From: Aureococcus anophagefferens
Lineage: Eukaryota; Sar; Pelagophyceae; Pelagomonadales; Pelagomonadaceae
Length of the DNA stretch: 64,000 nt
Assembly (NCBI RefSeq): GCF_000186865.1
Contig: NW_008705570.1
Span: 323,261 to 387,260, forward strand
Direction of reading: 5' to 3'
In this document: positions 32,195 through 40,624 of the stretch, piece by piece
Numbering within the stretch: the stretch's first letter is position 1
Layout of the letters: each line of letters begins with the position of its first letter
The notes under the pieces: generated by a model
What the model was told of the DNA's origin: nothing
The model's input: only the letters and a program-made list of their open reading frames with translations
Database searches by the model: none
Translations under genes and position numbers: made by a program

Positions 32195-33585
32195 ATGTAC
32201 ACGGACGTGCAGCGGTGGCCGAGCGACCAGAGCGAGTACGACGAGGAGCGGGTCCAGGCGGCGCCGCGCATCGTGCTCATGGGCTCGCGGCGTTCCGGGA
32301 AGACGTCCATGGAGCGCGTCGTCTTCGGGAAGATGTCGCCGCACGAGACGCTCTTCGTGGCGTCGACGTCGACGCCGACGCTGCGGCTCGTCGCGAACAG
32401 CGAGCTCGTGCACTTCGCGATCTTCGACATCCCGGGCGGCTGCGAGCTCGGCGAGCTGAGCCACCACGGCGCGGCGCTGACGCCCATGGCCGTGTTCAGC
32501 CGCTGCGTCGTGCTGGTCTACGTCGTCGACGCGGAGGCGGACCCCTACGCGGAGTGCGCGCGCCTCGCGGAGGTCGTCGCGCTCGCGCGGCGCGTGAACC
32601 CGCGCGTCGGCCTCGAGGTCTTCGTGCACAAGGTCGACGGCGACCACTTCCTGAGCGAGGAGCAGAAGCTGGGCTGCCGCCGCGAGATCGAGGCCTGCGT
32701 CCGCGCGGAGCTCGCGGAGCTCACGCGCGGCGACGCCAGGGCCGAGGACGAGGCCGCGGACGAGGCCGCGTCGGCCGCCGCGTCCGCCGCGCTCCAGGGC
32801 GCCGCGTTCAACCTCACGTCCATCTCAGGGCGGGACGAGGGTGATTCAACGTCGCTTCGACGTGAGTGTGCCGCGCGCGCGCGTTTCGGAAACAGCACCC
32901 GCGCGTCGAGCGCGCTCCGAGAGACGACCGCTCGTCCAAAAATCAGCCGAAACGAGCGGAAAACGACCGAGAGAGGAGCCTTTGAAGTTGGGAATGTCGC
33001 ACCCTTGTCCTGCCCAGGTCCATCTACGACCACTCCGTCTTCGAGGCCTTCTCCAAGGTCGTGACGAAGTCGTTGGTGCCCCAGCGCAAGACGCTGCAGC
33101 GCATGCTCGACGCGCTGGTGGCGGCCTGCGACATGGAGAAGTCGTTCCTCTTCGACGTCTCGTCCAAGGTCTACGTGGCCACGGACTCCGCGCCCGTCGA
33201 CTCGGCGTCCTACGAGCTCTGCGCCGACGCCATCGACGTCGTCCTCGACGTGTCGTCGATCTACGCGCCGGCGAAGAAGGGCCGGTCCGCGGAAACCGAC
33301 GGCGGCGACGCGCCGCCGCCGCCGCCGGCCGACGGCGCGGCGCCGCCGGCGCAAAGCGACGACCGCAAGCCCCGGTCCAACGCCGCGTCCGTGACGCTGT
33401 CCAACGGCATGGCCCTCGTCCTCGACGAGGTCGACCAGAACCTCGCGCTCGTCTGCCTCCTCCGGTCCGAGAACCTCGAGAAGCGCGGCCTCATCGACTA
33501 CAACCTCTCCTGCTTCCGCGCGGCCCTCAAGCGCCTCGCGGACCTCAACAAGAAGGCCGGCAGCGGCCTCCAGCCCGCCCGCTAG
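32195..33585 (+). CDS. RRAGC: Rag GTPase C/D (Gtr2) homologue (introner-split)
   Basis: Exons are 32195-32817 and 33018-33585, giving 396 aa, the usual RagC/D length. The GTPase domain has a P-loop (MGSRRSGKTSMERVVF) and the RagC-type sequence KMSPHETLF, a switch II equivalent DIPGG, and HKVDGD for guanine binding. The C-terminal roadblock-like domain contains KSFLFDVSSKVYVATDSAPV. Splicing across the introner restores TSIYDHSVFEAFSKVV, a segment very strongly conserved in RagC, so this junction is the best proof that the element is removed. RagC forms heterodimers with RagA and recruits TORC1 to lysosomes or vacuoles in response to amino acids. The open frame extends upstream of 32195, but the family alignment favours this ATG. 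Confidence 0.93.
32826..33017 (-). mobile_element. Introner, family A, antisense to its host gene
   Basis: Termini are CAGGGCGGGACGAGGGTG and CACCCTTGTCCTGCCCAG. The identical 8-bp duplication GTCCATCT lies at 32818-32825 and 33018-33025. The intron is 32818-33017 (200 bp). The core appears as CGTCCAAAAATCAGCC, opposite in orientation to the copy at 13498. Confidence 0.93.
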
Positions 33586-33597
33586 AATAGGTGCGGT

Positions 33598-34347
33598 TTA
33601 CACGGTCGCCAGGAGGTCGAGGACGTAGGGGACGACGGCGAACGTGCCCGCGAGGCTCAGCGTCCGCGCCGGCAGGCCGCGGAAGAACGCGCGCCCCCCG
33701 CCCGCTGCATAAATTTCCCCGAGCGCCTTGGCCAACGGCGCGTTCGTCGCCTGCTGGTAGGCGGCGACGACGGACGGCGCGTGCGACACGGGGCCCCCGA
33801 CGGCGGCCGCGGCGGCGCCGCACGCGACCTCCTTGGCGACGCGCGCGCCGGGCGTCGCCGCGGGGCCGAAGCGCCGCTCCGCCTCGGCGGCGATGCGCGG
33901 GCGGCCCGCGAAGAGCGCCGCGGCGAAGGGGATCTCGCGGCACGCCATCGCGGCCATGCCCGGCGGCAGCAGCAACCCGGCGGCGCCGCGGTCGCGGAGC
34001 ACGCGGCGCGCCGTCGCGGCCACGCCGTCGCCCCGCGCGTGCGCGGCCGTTATGACGTGCTCGATCTGCGACGTGCAGAGCAGCGCGGCGGCGACGCCCG
34101 ACGCCGCGGCGCAGAGCAGCTCCGACTCGGCGAAGCGCCGCAGGCCCGTCGTGACGCCGTCCTCGATGACCGTCGTCGGCGCCATGGAGACCCAGAGCGC
34201 GCCGCCGCCGCTGTAGAGCCGCCGCAGCGGTGGGAAGGCCGGAAGGCCCGCGCCCATGCGCTTCGCGACGATCCAGAGCGGGTAGTTGATCACAGTGTCG
34301 GCTCCGGCAGCGATTGCGACGTGCGCCGAGCGCCATGAGTTGTCCAT
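33598..34347 (-). CDS. Mitochondrial carrier-like protein
   Basis: The protein is 249 aa from ATG 34347 (MDNSWRSAHVAIAAGADTVI), with an alternative ATG upstream at 34392. Features are carrier-like: INYPLWIVAKRMGAG (P-x-[DE]-x-x-[KR]-type motif, the acidic position replaced), three pairs of moderately hydrophobic helices, and REIPFAAALFAGRP plus FFRGLPARTLSLAGTFAVVP, which echo the last carrier repeat. Canonical PxD/ExxK signatures are degenerate, so it is a divergent member or a non-mitochondrial relative. The transported substrate cannot be predicted. It lies 12 bp from the stop of RagC, in convergent orientation. Confidence 0.6.
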   Translation of the reverse strand: MDNSWRSAHVAIAAGADTVINYPLWIVAKRMGAGLPAFPPLRRLYSGGGALWVSMAPTTVIEDGVTTGLRRFAESELLCAAASGVAAALLCTSQIEHVITAAHARGDGVAATARRVLRDRGAAGLLLPPGMAAMACREIPFAAALFAGRPRIAAEAERRFGPAATPGARVAKEVACGAAAAAVGGPVSHAPSVVAAYQQATNAPLAKALGEIYAAGGGRAFFRGLPARTLSLAGTFAVVPYVLDLLATV

Positions 34348-34494
34348 GCGGGTGTTATGGTTGCACGTGTTTCGCGCGATTAGGCTGCGCACAGCTCGCG
34401 CGAAGGGCTGCGCACAGCTCGCGCGATTCTCGCTTCTGGCATCATGCCAAATTCTGCCGTGGATAAAAAAAGTTCAGCGTGGACAGGTTGAAGG

Positions 34495-34752
34495 TCAACC
34501 TAGATCCGTTTCCCCGAAGCTGCTCGTCGGGACGCGCACGCCCCCGACCAGGGGCACGTCGAAGCGGCGGCGCCAGGCCTCGTCGTCGAAGTCGGGGAAC
34601 AGGTCCCGGAGGCGCGGGCCCGCGCCCGCCGCGCACAGGTCCACGAGCTTCGCGAAGCCGCCGGCCTCGAGGACCGAGACCCAGGGCACGCCGTTCGCCG
34701 CGAGCGTCGCCGCGACGCGGCGCGCGTCGTCGTCGCCCGTGGCGCGCGGGCT

Positions 34753-34790
<38 letters not shown>

Positions 34791-36090
34791 TGTCAGCGTC
34801 GCCCGAGACGTCGGGCCGCCGCCGGTCCGGGAACAGGTGCCGCAGCGCGCCCCGCCCCCGCCGCACGAGGTCCCGGGGCAGCAGCGACGCGACGAGGTCG
34901 CGGCGGCGCACGAGGCCGCCCGCGCCGGACCCGAGCACGACGACGTGGCGGCCCCGGAGCGTCGGGTCGCCCCGGACGCGCTGGAGCGCCCACGCCGCGG
35001 CGTTTTGGGCCCGCCCCGCGGCGTCGGCGTTGCCCGCGAGGGGCGACAGCGGGCCCACGAGGGCGTCGGGCCGCAGGGCGCTCCGCAGCCGGCCCGCGGC
35101 GACGCGGTCCGCGTCGCGCGGCGGCGCGACGTCCAAAACGACGACGCCGGGGCTCCCGAGCCGCGCGGCCAGATCCGCCGCGGACAGCACGAGGCACCCC
35201 CGCGGCGCCGGCGCCGGCGCGTCGCCGCCCGCCAACGCGCAGCGCAGGGCCGCCAGGCAGCCCGGCGGCGTCGCGCGCGCGGCCGCCGCCGCCGCGGCGA
35301 GCGCCGCGGCGCGCGCGGCGCCGTCGTCGGCGCGGAGCCCCGCGGCGGCCTCGGCCCGCGCGCCCGCGAGGAGCTCGGTGCGCCGCGCCGCCAGGAGCCC
35401 GACGCCCACACAAAAAACATGGGCCGCGTCGTCCGCGGCGATGACGGCGTCGAAGATGCGGCAGCAGGACGCGAGGTCGCCCGCGGCTTTCGCTCCCAGC
35501 GTCAGCAGCCAGGGCGTCGCCGCCAATTGCGCGGGCCAGCCCCGCGCCGCGAGGGCCGCGGCGACGGCCGGGTCGTGGTACAGCGCGAGCGCGCCGAAGC
35601 CGTCGACGGTCTGGGCCGTGGCCTCCGTGCCCGCGGGCGCCAGGTAGACGGCCGCGCCGTAGCGACCGACGAACGCGCCGAACGCGTCCGCGGCCGCGCG
35701 CTCGTCGCCCGCGGCGACGCCGAGCGCGGCGAAGGGCGCCGCGACCTCGTTCAGACCTTGACGGTAGGGCCGCCCGTGGCGGGCGCAGAAGCCGCGCAGG
35801 AGCGCGCGCAGCGCCGCCTGCGCCTCGGCGGCGCTGAGCTCCGCCTCGTCCTGCCGCGTGCGCCGCACGTCGGCGTCGAGCACCGACGCCTCGCCGACGG
35901 CGCCGTCGGCGTGCCCTGTCGGGGCATCGCGGACGAGGAGCCGCGCCCAGGCCGCGAGGCGCAGGGCCGCGTCGACGCCGTGGGCGGCGTCGTCCTGGGG
36001 CGACCGCGAGAGCTCGCTCAGCAGCGACCGCACGGCGGCGACGTCGTCGCCCGCCAGCGCGGCGCGGAGGTGCGCTCCGAGCGTCGTCAT
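34495..36090 (-). CDS. TBC-domain protein with C-terminal rhodanese (TBC1D23/TBCK-like)
   Basis: The protein is 531 aa from ATG 36090 (MTTLGAHLRAAL). The TBC (Rab-GAP) region spans residues ~30-290: VLDADVRRTRQ matches the IxxDxxR motif with a candidate arginine finger, and RPYRQGLNEVAAP carries the glutamine of the YxQ finger. A rhodanese-like domain follows (RGCLVLSAADLAARL, GVVVLDVAPPRDADRV, PWVSVLEAGGFAKLVDLC). It lacks an obvious catalytic cysteine loop, so this domain is probably structural, as in TBC1D23 and TBCK. A polyproline run of 11 residues (GGC microsatellite near 34755-34790) links the parts. The expected role is in Rab-regulated endosome-to-Golgi traffic. Confidence 0.8.
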
Positions 36091-36231
36091 CGCGGCACCA
36101 GCAGCGCTAGCGTTGCGGCGCGCTGAGAACCGTCGTTCGCATCTTGGAAACGAGCATCGTCTATTACGAGCTCTTGCCACTTCGACATTCAAGGACAAGG
36201 GGAAACTCCGTTGCTTGAAGCGAGGAGACGA

Positions 36232-37788
36232 GATGCTCTGGCCATTTCTAGCGTGCATCGCAGCCGCCAATGGGCAGCCCGACGCACACCTCATACCGCG
36301 CATCCACTACACGCGGCCGTGCGTCAACCCCCATTCGGGCTCGCGCGACATTAGCGGCGCGGTGACCATCGGCGACACGCATCACGTCTGGCAGCTCTGC
36401 GACGAGGGCTGGCACCACGCGTCGTCGACGGATTTCGTCCACTGGACCACCGGAGGGGTCGACCTCGACGAGTGGCCGTCGGGCTTCGTTTTCGCGGACG
36501 ACGAAGGCGCCTGCGCCGGCTTCCGGGGCGAGGAAGACGGCCTCGTGCTGCGCTGCGCGACCGCCACGACCGGCGCCTTCTGGAACTTCTCGGCGGCGGA
36601 GCCCATGATGAATGTCTCTTTCTACCGTTTTTTGCCGTTGGACCCGTTCCGCCCCTTCCGGGACCGCGACGGCCGCTACTACGTCGGCGTCGCGCTCGAC
36701 GCCTGCAACGACACGACGCGCGCAACCCCCTGCGGCGCCGGCGGCGAGCTCCGGCTCTGGTCGAGCGACCGGCCGCGCGGCGGCTCGTGGTCCAGGCTCC
36801 CCGCGCCCATGCTCGCGACGAACCGCACGGTCTTCGGCGACGGGCGCGAGGCGCACGAGCTCGTGACCGTCGAGTACGCGGGCTTCGGCGAGCGACGCGT
36901 GCTGCTCAACAACGCGTATTTCGCGCGCGGCTCCACGGAATACTTCCTCGGCGCGCAGGCGTCGGGCTCGCCGTTTGTGGTCGAGTCCCAGTCCATGCTC
37001 GACTGGGGCGAGATCTCGCCGCGCGACGACGGCGCGGGCGCCGGCCTCGGCGCGCTGAACCGCACGCGCGTCGACGACCCGGACGGCGGACGCTACGGCA
37101 TGGCGCGGTGCCTCGGCGCCGCGGACATGGTGCTCGGGACCGGCCGCCGCGTCTGCGTGGCGGACATCAGCTACGGCCTGCCGAACGCGTCGGGCCTCAC
37201 GACGCAGGCGCTGCCGCGCGAGCTCTCCGTCGACGGGACCCGGCTCCTCCAGCGCTTCGCGCGCGAGCTCCGCGCGCTCCGCCGCGGCGCGGTCGCCGCT
37301 CACGGCCCCGGTCGCTACCCCGGCGGCCGCCGCGCGAAGTCGTCGCGAGCTTCGCCGGGAGCGGCGCGATCGTCGTGCTCGGCGGCGCGGAGGTCGTTCT
37401 CGACGTCGAACGGATCGCGTGCGTCGACGCCGCGTCCCAGGGCGTCGCGGACGTCCGCTGCGGCCCCGTCGACGCCGCCGCGACATACCTTGTCCATGTG
37501 ATCTGTGATCATTCTCTCATCTCCGTCATCGTCGCCGACACCGCGGCCATCGCGGCCGTCGCGCGGCCGGACGAAACGGCGCCAACCGACGTCCGGCTTT
37601 CCGGCGCCCTCGTCTCCGCGGACATCTACGCGCTCGCCGCGGCGTCTTCGCTTTACTCGAGGACGAAGGTCGCGCCGACGGGCGTGTGGTCCGCGAGCTG
37701 GGGCGTGTCGGCGTCGGAGAGGACGAACGAGTCGACGAGCGCGGGCGCCGCGCCGTCCTCGAGGAGGTCCGGCGTCGCGAGGACGTAG
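36232..37788 (+). CDS. Secreted GH32-like glycosidase (invertase/fructanase family), frame-disrupted near the 3' end
   Basis: ATG at 36232 is followed by a signal peptide (LWPFLACIAAANGQP). The five-bladed GH32 fold is suggested by AHLIPRIHYTRP at the position of the family WMNDPNG region, SGAVTIGDTHHVWQLCDEGWHHASSTD, LDPFRPFRDRDGRYYVGVAL, which aligns with the R-D-P strand, and EAHELVTVEYAG. The nucleophile region is not canonical. The frame breaks near 37310-37340. Downstream homology to the beta-sandwich domain (VASFAGSGAIVVL, YLVHVICDHSLISVIV) resumes in the next frame and runs open to 37788, overlapping the AP endonuclease gene on the other strand. The true end is therefore uncertain. 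The break could be a sequence indel; the only in-frame intron I find is 29 bp. Confidence 0.6.
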
Positions 37789-39053
37789 TCGAGGCGGAGG
37801 CCCCTGTTCGCCGGGCGGTTCGCGACGACGCGCTGCGAGTAGTAGGTGAAGACGCCCGTCGCCGCCGGGTGCTGGCGCCGGAACGAGTCGACGAGGCCCG
37901 CGTCGTCGAGGAGCTTCGTGAACGACACGCGCTCCTCGACGGTGAGGCCCGCCTGCTTCTTGATCGCGGAGAGGCCCGCGTACTGGTCCTCGATGGCGAC
38001 GTCGCCCGAGTTGAGCTCCTCGAAGTTCGGCCGCGCGTGCATGTTGTGCATGTCCGCGGCCGCGTGGCAGCAGTTGAGGTCGCCTATAACCGCGACGGGG
38101 CCGGCCGCCTTGAGGGACGCGACGTACGCCGCGAGGCTCCGGTCCCAGCCGCCGGCCTCCGTGCGGTAGGCGAGGCGCTTGAGGTCCTGGCCGCTGTTGG
38201 GCACGTAGGTCGCGACGAGCGACAACGTGCCGGGCAGCGCGAGCGTCAAGAGGCGCCCCTCGTGGTTGACGATGTCGTCGTCCGCCGCGGCGTCGACGCC
38301 GGGCATGCCGCGCGTCACCTCCGCGTCCGCGGGCACGGCGCCGCCGTCCCTGAAGAGCATGGCGACGCCGCTGTAGCCCTTCTTCCCCGGCGGGCCCGAG
38401 CAGGTGAACTCGGCCCGCGAGTAGGCCGGGAGGAGCGCGGCGAGCTTCTCTTTCGCCTCGTCGACGTCCTCGTCCTTGAGCTTGTGCTCGTTGAGGCAGA
38501 GCACGTCCGGCGCCTCCGACGCGACCAGCGCGGCCAGCGCGTCGCGCTTCTCGGGGCCCTTGGCCTCGTCGAGCACCGCCCGCAGGCCCGCGACGTTCAC
38601 GCTGACGACTTTCAGAGTCTTCGCGCCGTCCGGCGGCGCCGCGCGCTCGAGCGGCGACCGCGGGATCGGGCCGGCGGGCGCCTTCTTCTTCGCCGGCGCC
38701 TTCTTCGCCTTTTTTTTGGCGGGCGCCGCGTCCTCGGCCGGCGACGCGGCGTCCTTGGCCTCCTCGGCCGCCGCAGGCGCGGCGGCCTTCTTCTTTTTGG
38801 GCGCCATGGCTGCGGCGGCGAAGGCGCGCGCGGCGCCCGGTGGTCTCTGCGGGACGAAGGCCGCCGCTCGGCAAGCCAGCAGCGCCGGGAGGAGCAGGCG
38901 TTGAATGGTCTTGTTGGCGCGCGCGCTCGGGCGCGCGAGAGCTCGGTGTCGAATCGGCGGCGCGGCGAAGGGTCCGGCAAGATGCACATCAACAGTAGGG
39001 ACGGTTCGCGTGTGATGTCGTGGCCCATGGGCAGCCAGTGAGCCACGACTCAT
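37653..39053 (-). CDS. APEX1: AP endonuclease, exonuclease III/APE1 family
   Basis: The protein is 466 aa from ATG 39053, or 384 aa from the internal ATG at 38807 (MAPKKKKAAAPAAAEEA). The EEP nuclease core shows LKVVSVNVAGLRAVLDE (metal-binding Asn), DVLCLNEHKLKDED (catalytic Glu in place of the usual QET), YSGVAMLF, VATYVPNSGQDLKRL (Tyr and Asn), AVIGDLNCCH (D-x-N), NRGLRLDYVLAT and ADHTPVG (catalytic DH pair). It incises DNA at abasic sites in base-excision repair. The extension before 38807 contains LLLPALLACRAAAFVPQRPP, like a stramenopile plastid-targeting cleavage site (A-F). The short form begins with a Lys-rich nuclear-type segment. The first ATG overlaps the start of the divergent channel gene. 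Confidence 0.9.
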   Translation of the reverse strand: MSRGSLAAHGPRHHTRTVPTVDVHLAGPFAAPPIRHRALARPSARANKTIQRLLLPALLACRAAAFVPQRPPGAARAFAAAAMAPKKKKAAAPAAAEEAKDAASPAEDAAPAKKKAKKAPAKKKAPAGPIPRSPLERAAPPDGAKTLKVVSVNVAGLRAVLDEAKGPEKRDALAALVASEAPDVLCLNEHKLKDEDVDEAKEKLAALLPAYSRAEFTCSGPPGKKGYSGVAMLFRDGGAVPADAEVTRGMPGVDAAADDDIVNHEGRLLTLALPGTLSLVATYVPNSGQDLKRLAYRTEAGGWDRSLAAYVASLKAAGPVAVIGDLNCCHAAADMHNMHARPNFEELNSGDVAIEDQYAGLSAIKKQAGLTVEERVSFTKLLDDAGLVDSFRRQHPAATGVFTYYSQRVVANRPANRGLRLDYVLATPDLLEDGAAPALVDSFVLSDADTPQLADHTPVGATFVLE

Positions 39054-40613
39054 GGACTACATCAACTGCAACGTCGCGACGAACGTCGTCGACGACGACA
39101 CCAAGCCGAAGGCGCCGCGCGACGTCGAGACCAAGGAGGCGCTCGTGCTGGACGCGCCGACGAAGGGCGAGCCGACCTGGAAACGGAACCTCGCGAAGAT
39201 CTGCGCCTTCGACGTCGCTCGGCTCGACGAGGTCGTCGGCGGCGGCGGCGCCCACGGCTGCGCCTACAACCGCCTCGTCAACGAAGACTTCCACTTCCTC
39301 GGCGACAAGTTCAAGGCGCTGGCCCCCGACGACGCCAACTACGTCGGCGACGTCGAAGACGTCGACGGCGTCGTCTGGGTGATGATGGACGTGTCCATCA
39401 CGCGCGTCCACCTCAAGGAGCAGTCCTTCGAGGCCGAGGTCGGGCTCTGCTTCGGCACGAAGCGGCGCGCGGCGCGCGACCCGGACCGGCCCAAGGGCTG
39501 GACGGAGCACGACCCGACCGAGACGGAGGCCATGCTCCGGGCCGACATGGGCCTCGTGCTCGACTGGTCGTCCCACGCGCGGCTGACGAGCCTCGAGCCC
39601 GTGTCGCTGCGACGGATCGCGCGGCGGCGCCGCGGCGCGGGGCAGCCGCTCTGGGAGGACGTGCAGGTCGCGTGCCGGTTCTACGCGACGATCGGCGTCC
39701 TGTGGCCGTGACGATTTTCAAGAGATTTGGGGTGGGGAAACAATGAAAAATCACCGTCATGCTTGGTAGGCGACGATCGCGAGCCAGGAGTTCGACCTGC
39801 ACTTTTTCCCCTTCGATTTCCAGGAGTTTCGCGTGCCCGTGGAAATCCGCTTCACCGGTGGTGATAAGCGGCACGTCGTCCGCGCGGGCGCGGGCATCAA
39901 GAGCCGGTCGCTGCTGGGCGAGTGGGACTTCTTCGACCCGGCGCTGGCGATCCACGCGCGGCGCAAGAACTGCCGCGTGCTCTTCGGGGTATGCGTCGGC
40001 ATGCGTCGGTCGCGCCACTACCTCGTCAACTACTACTTGCAAATTTTCGTCGGCGACCGGCGTCTCCTTCGCTTTGGATGGGTGCGATGGGGTGCTCGCG
40101 TAGGTACTGACCTGCCTCTTCGTCACGTACGTCGCCATCGACCGCTCGAACGTCGGCGAGCGCCTCGGGTTCACGGTGACGCTCGTGCTGGCGGCGGCGG
40201 CGCTGCAGCTGACGCTGCGCGAGGGGCTGCCCACGTGCCCCTACTCGACGAAGCTCGACATCTACCTCTACGCGTCCTTTTTCACGCTCTGCGCGAGTTC
40301 GCTGACGATCGCGCTCGTGACCGTCGCCCCGAAGGGCCATCGGCGGATCCTCGACCTGTCCCTCGCCGCGGCGCTCCTCCTCGCCTGGCTCGCCTTCACG
40401 GCCTACCACCTCGCGCACGCGCGGCGCCTCGTGCGGACCGCGCGGGCGCAGCTCGGCGACCCCCTCGCGCCGACGCCCTGCGCGGATTCGACGCGCAGCG
40501 GCACGCGGTCCTTCTTCCAGGCGAACCTGGCGGACCATCTGCCCGACCACCGCCTCAACCGCATCAACGCGCTCTCCTCGAAGGCCCCTCCGGGAGACGC
40601 GCCAGATTGGTAA
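39052..40613 (+). CDS. Pentameric ligand-gated ion channel (Cys-loop superfamily), three exons
   Basis: Exons are 39052-39684, 39770-40048 and 40104-40613 (473 aa). Splicing assembles RFYATIASQEFDLHFFPFDF, the FPFD loop of the pLGIC ligand-binding domain. The half-cystines of animal receptors are absent, as in bacterial homologues. Four helices follow: M1 (YYLQIFVLTCLFVTYVAID), M2 (GERLGFTVTLVLAAAALQLT with LREGLP after it), M3 (LDIYLYASFFTLCASSLTIA) and M4 near 40350-40410. The C-terminus is basic. No signal peptide follows the chosen ATG, so a 5' exon may be missing. The first intron is a short family C introner; the second (40049-40103) is an ordinary 55-bp GT-AG intron. Ligand and ion selectivity are unknown. 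Confidence 0.8.
39693..39769 (+). mobile_element. Short introner, family C (77-bp body)
   Basis: The body begins CGGCGTCCTGTGGCCGTGAC and ends GCTTGGTAG. The identical 8-bp duplication GCGACGAT lies at 39685-39692 and 39770-39777. Internal inverted motifs are CGTGACGATTTTC and GAAAAATCACCGTCA. Exact excision (39685-39769) is GC-AG; a GT donor at 39697 also keeps the frame, adding four residues. Confidence 0.7.
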
Positions 40614-40624
40614 AAAAAACACAA

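Noticed and set aside
34755..34790. The (GGC)n run in the TBC gene as a regulatory or expansion locus of note
   Set aside because: It encodes a polyproline linker and such GC trinucleotide runs are common throughout this sequence.
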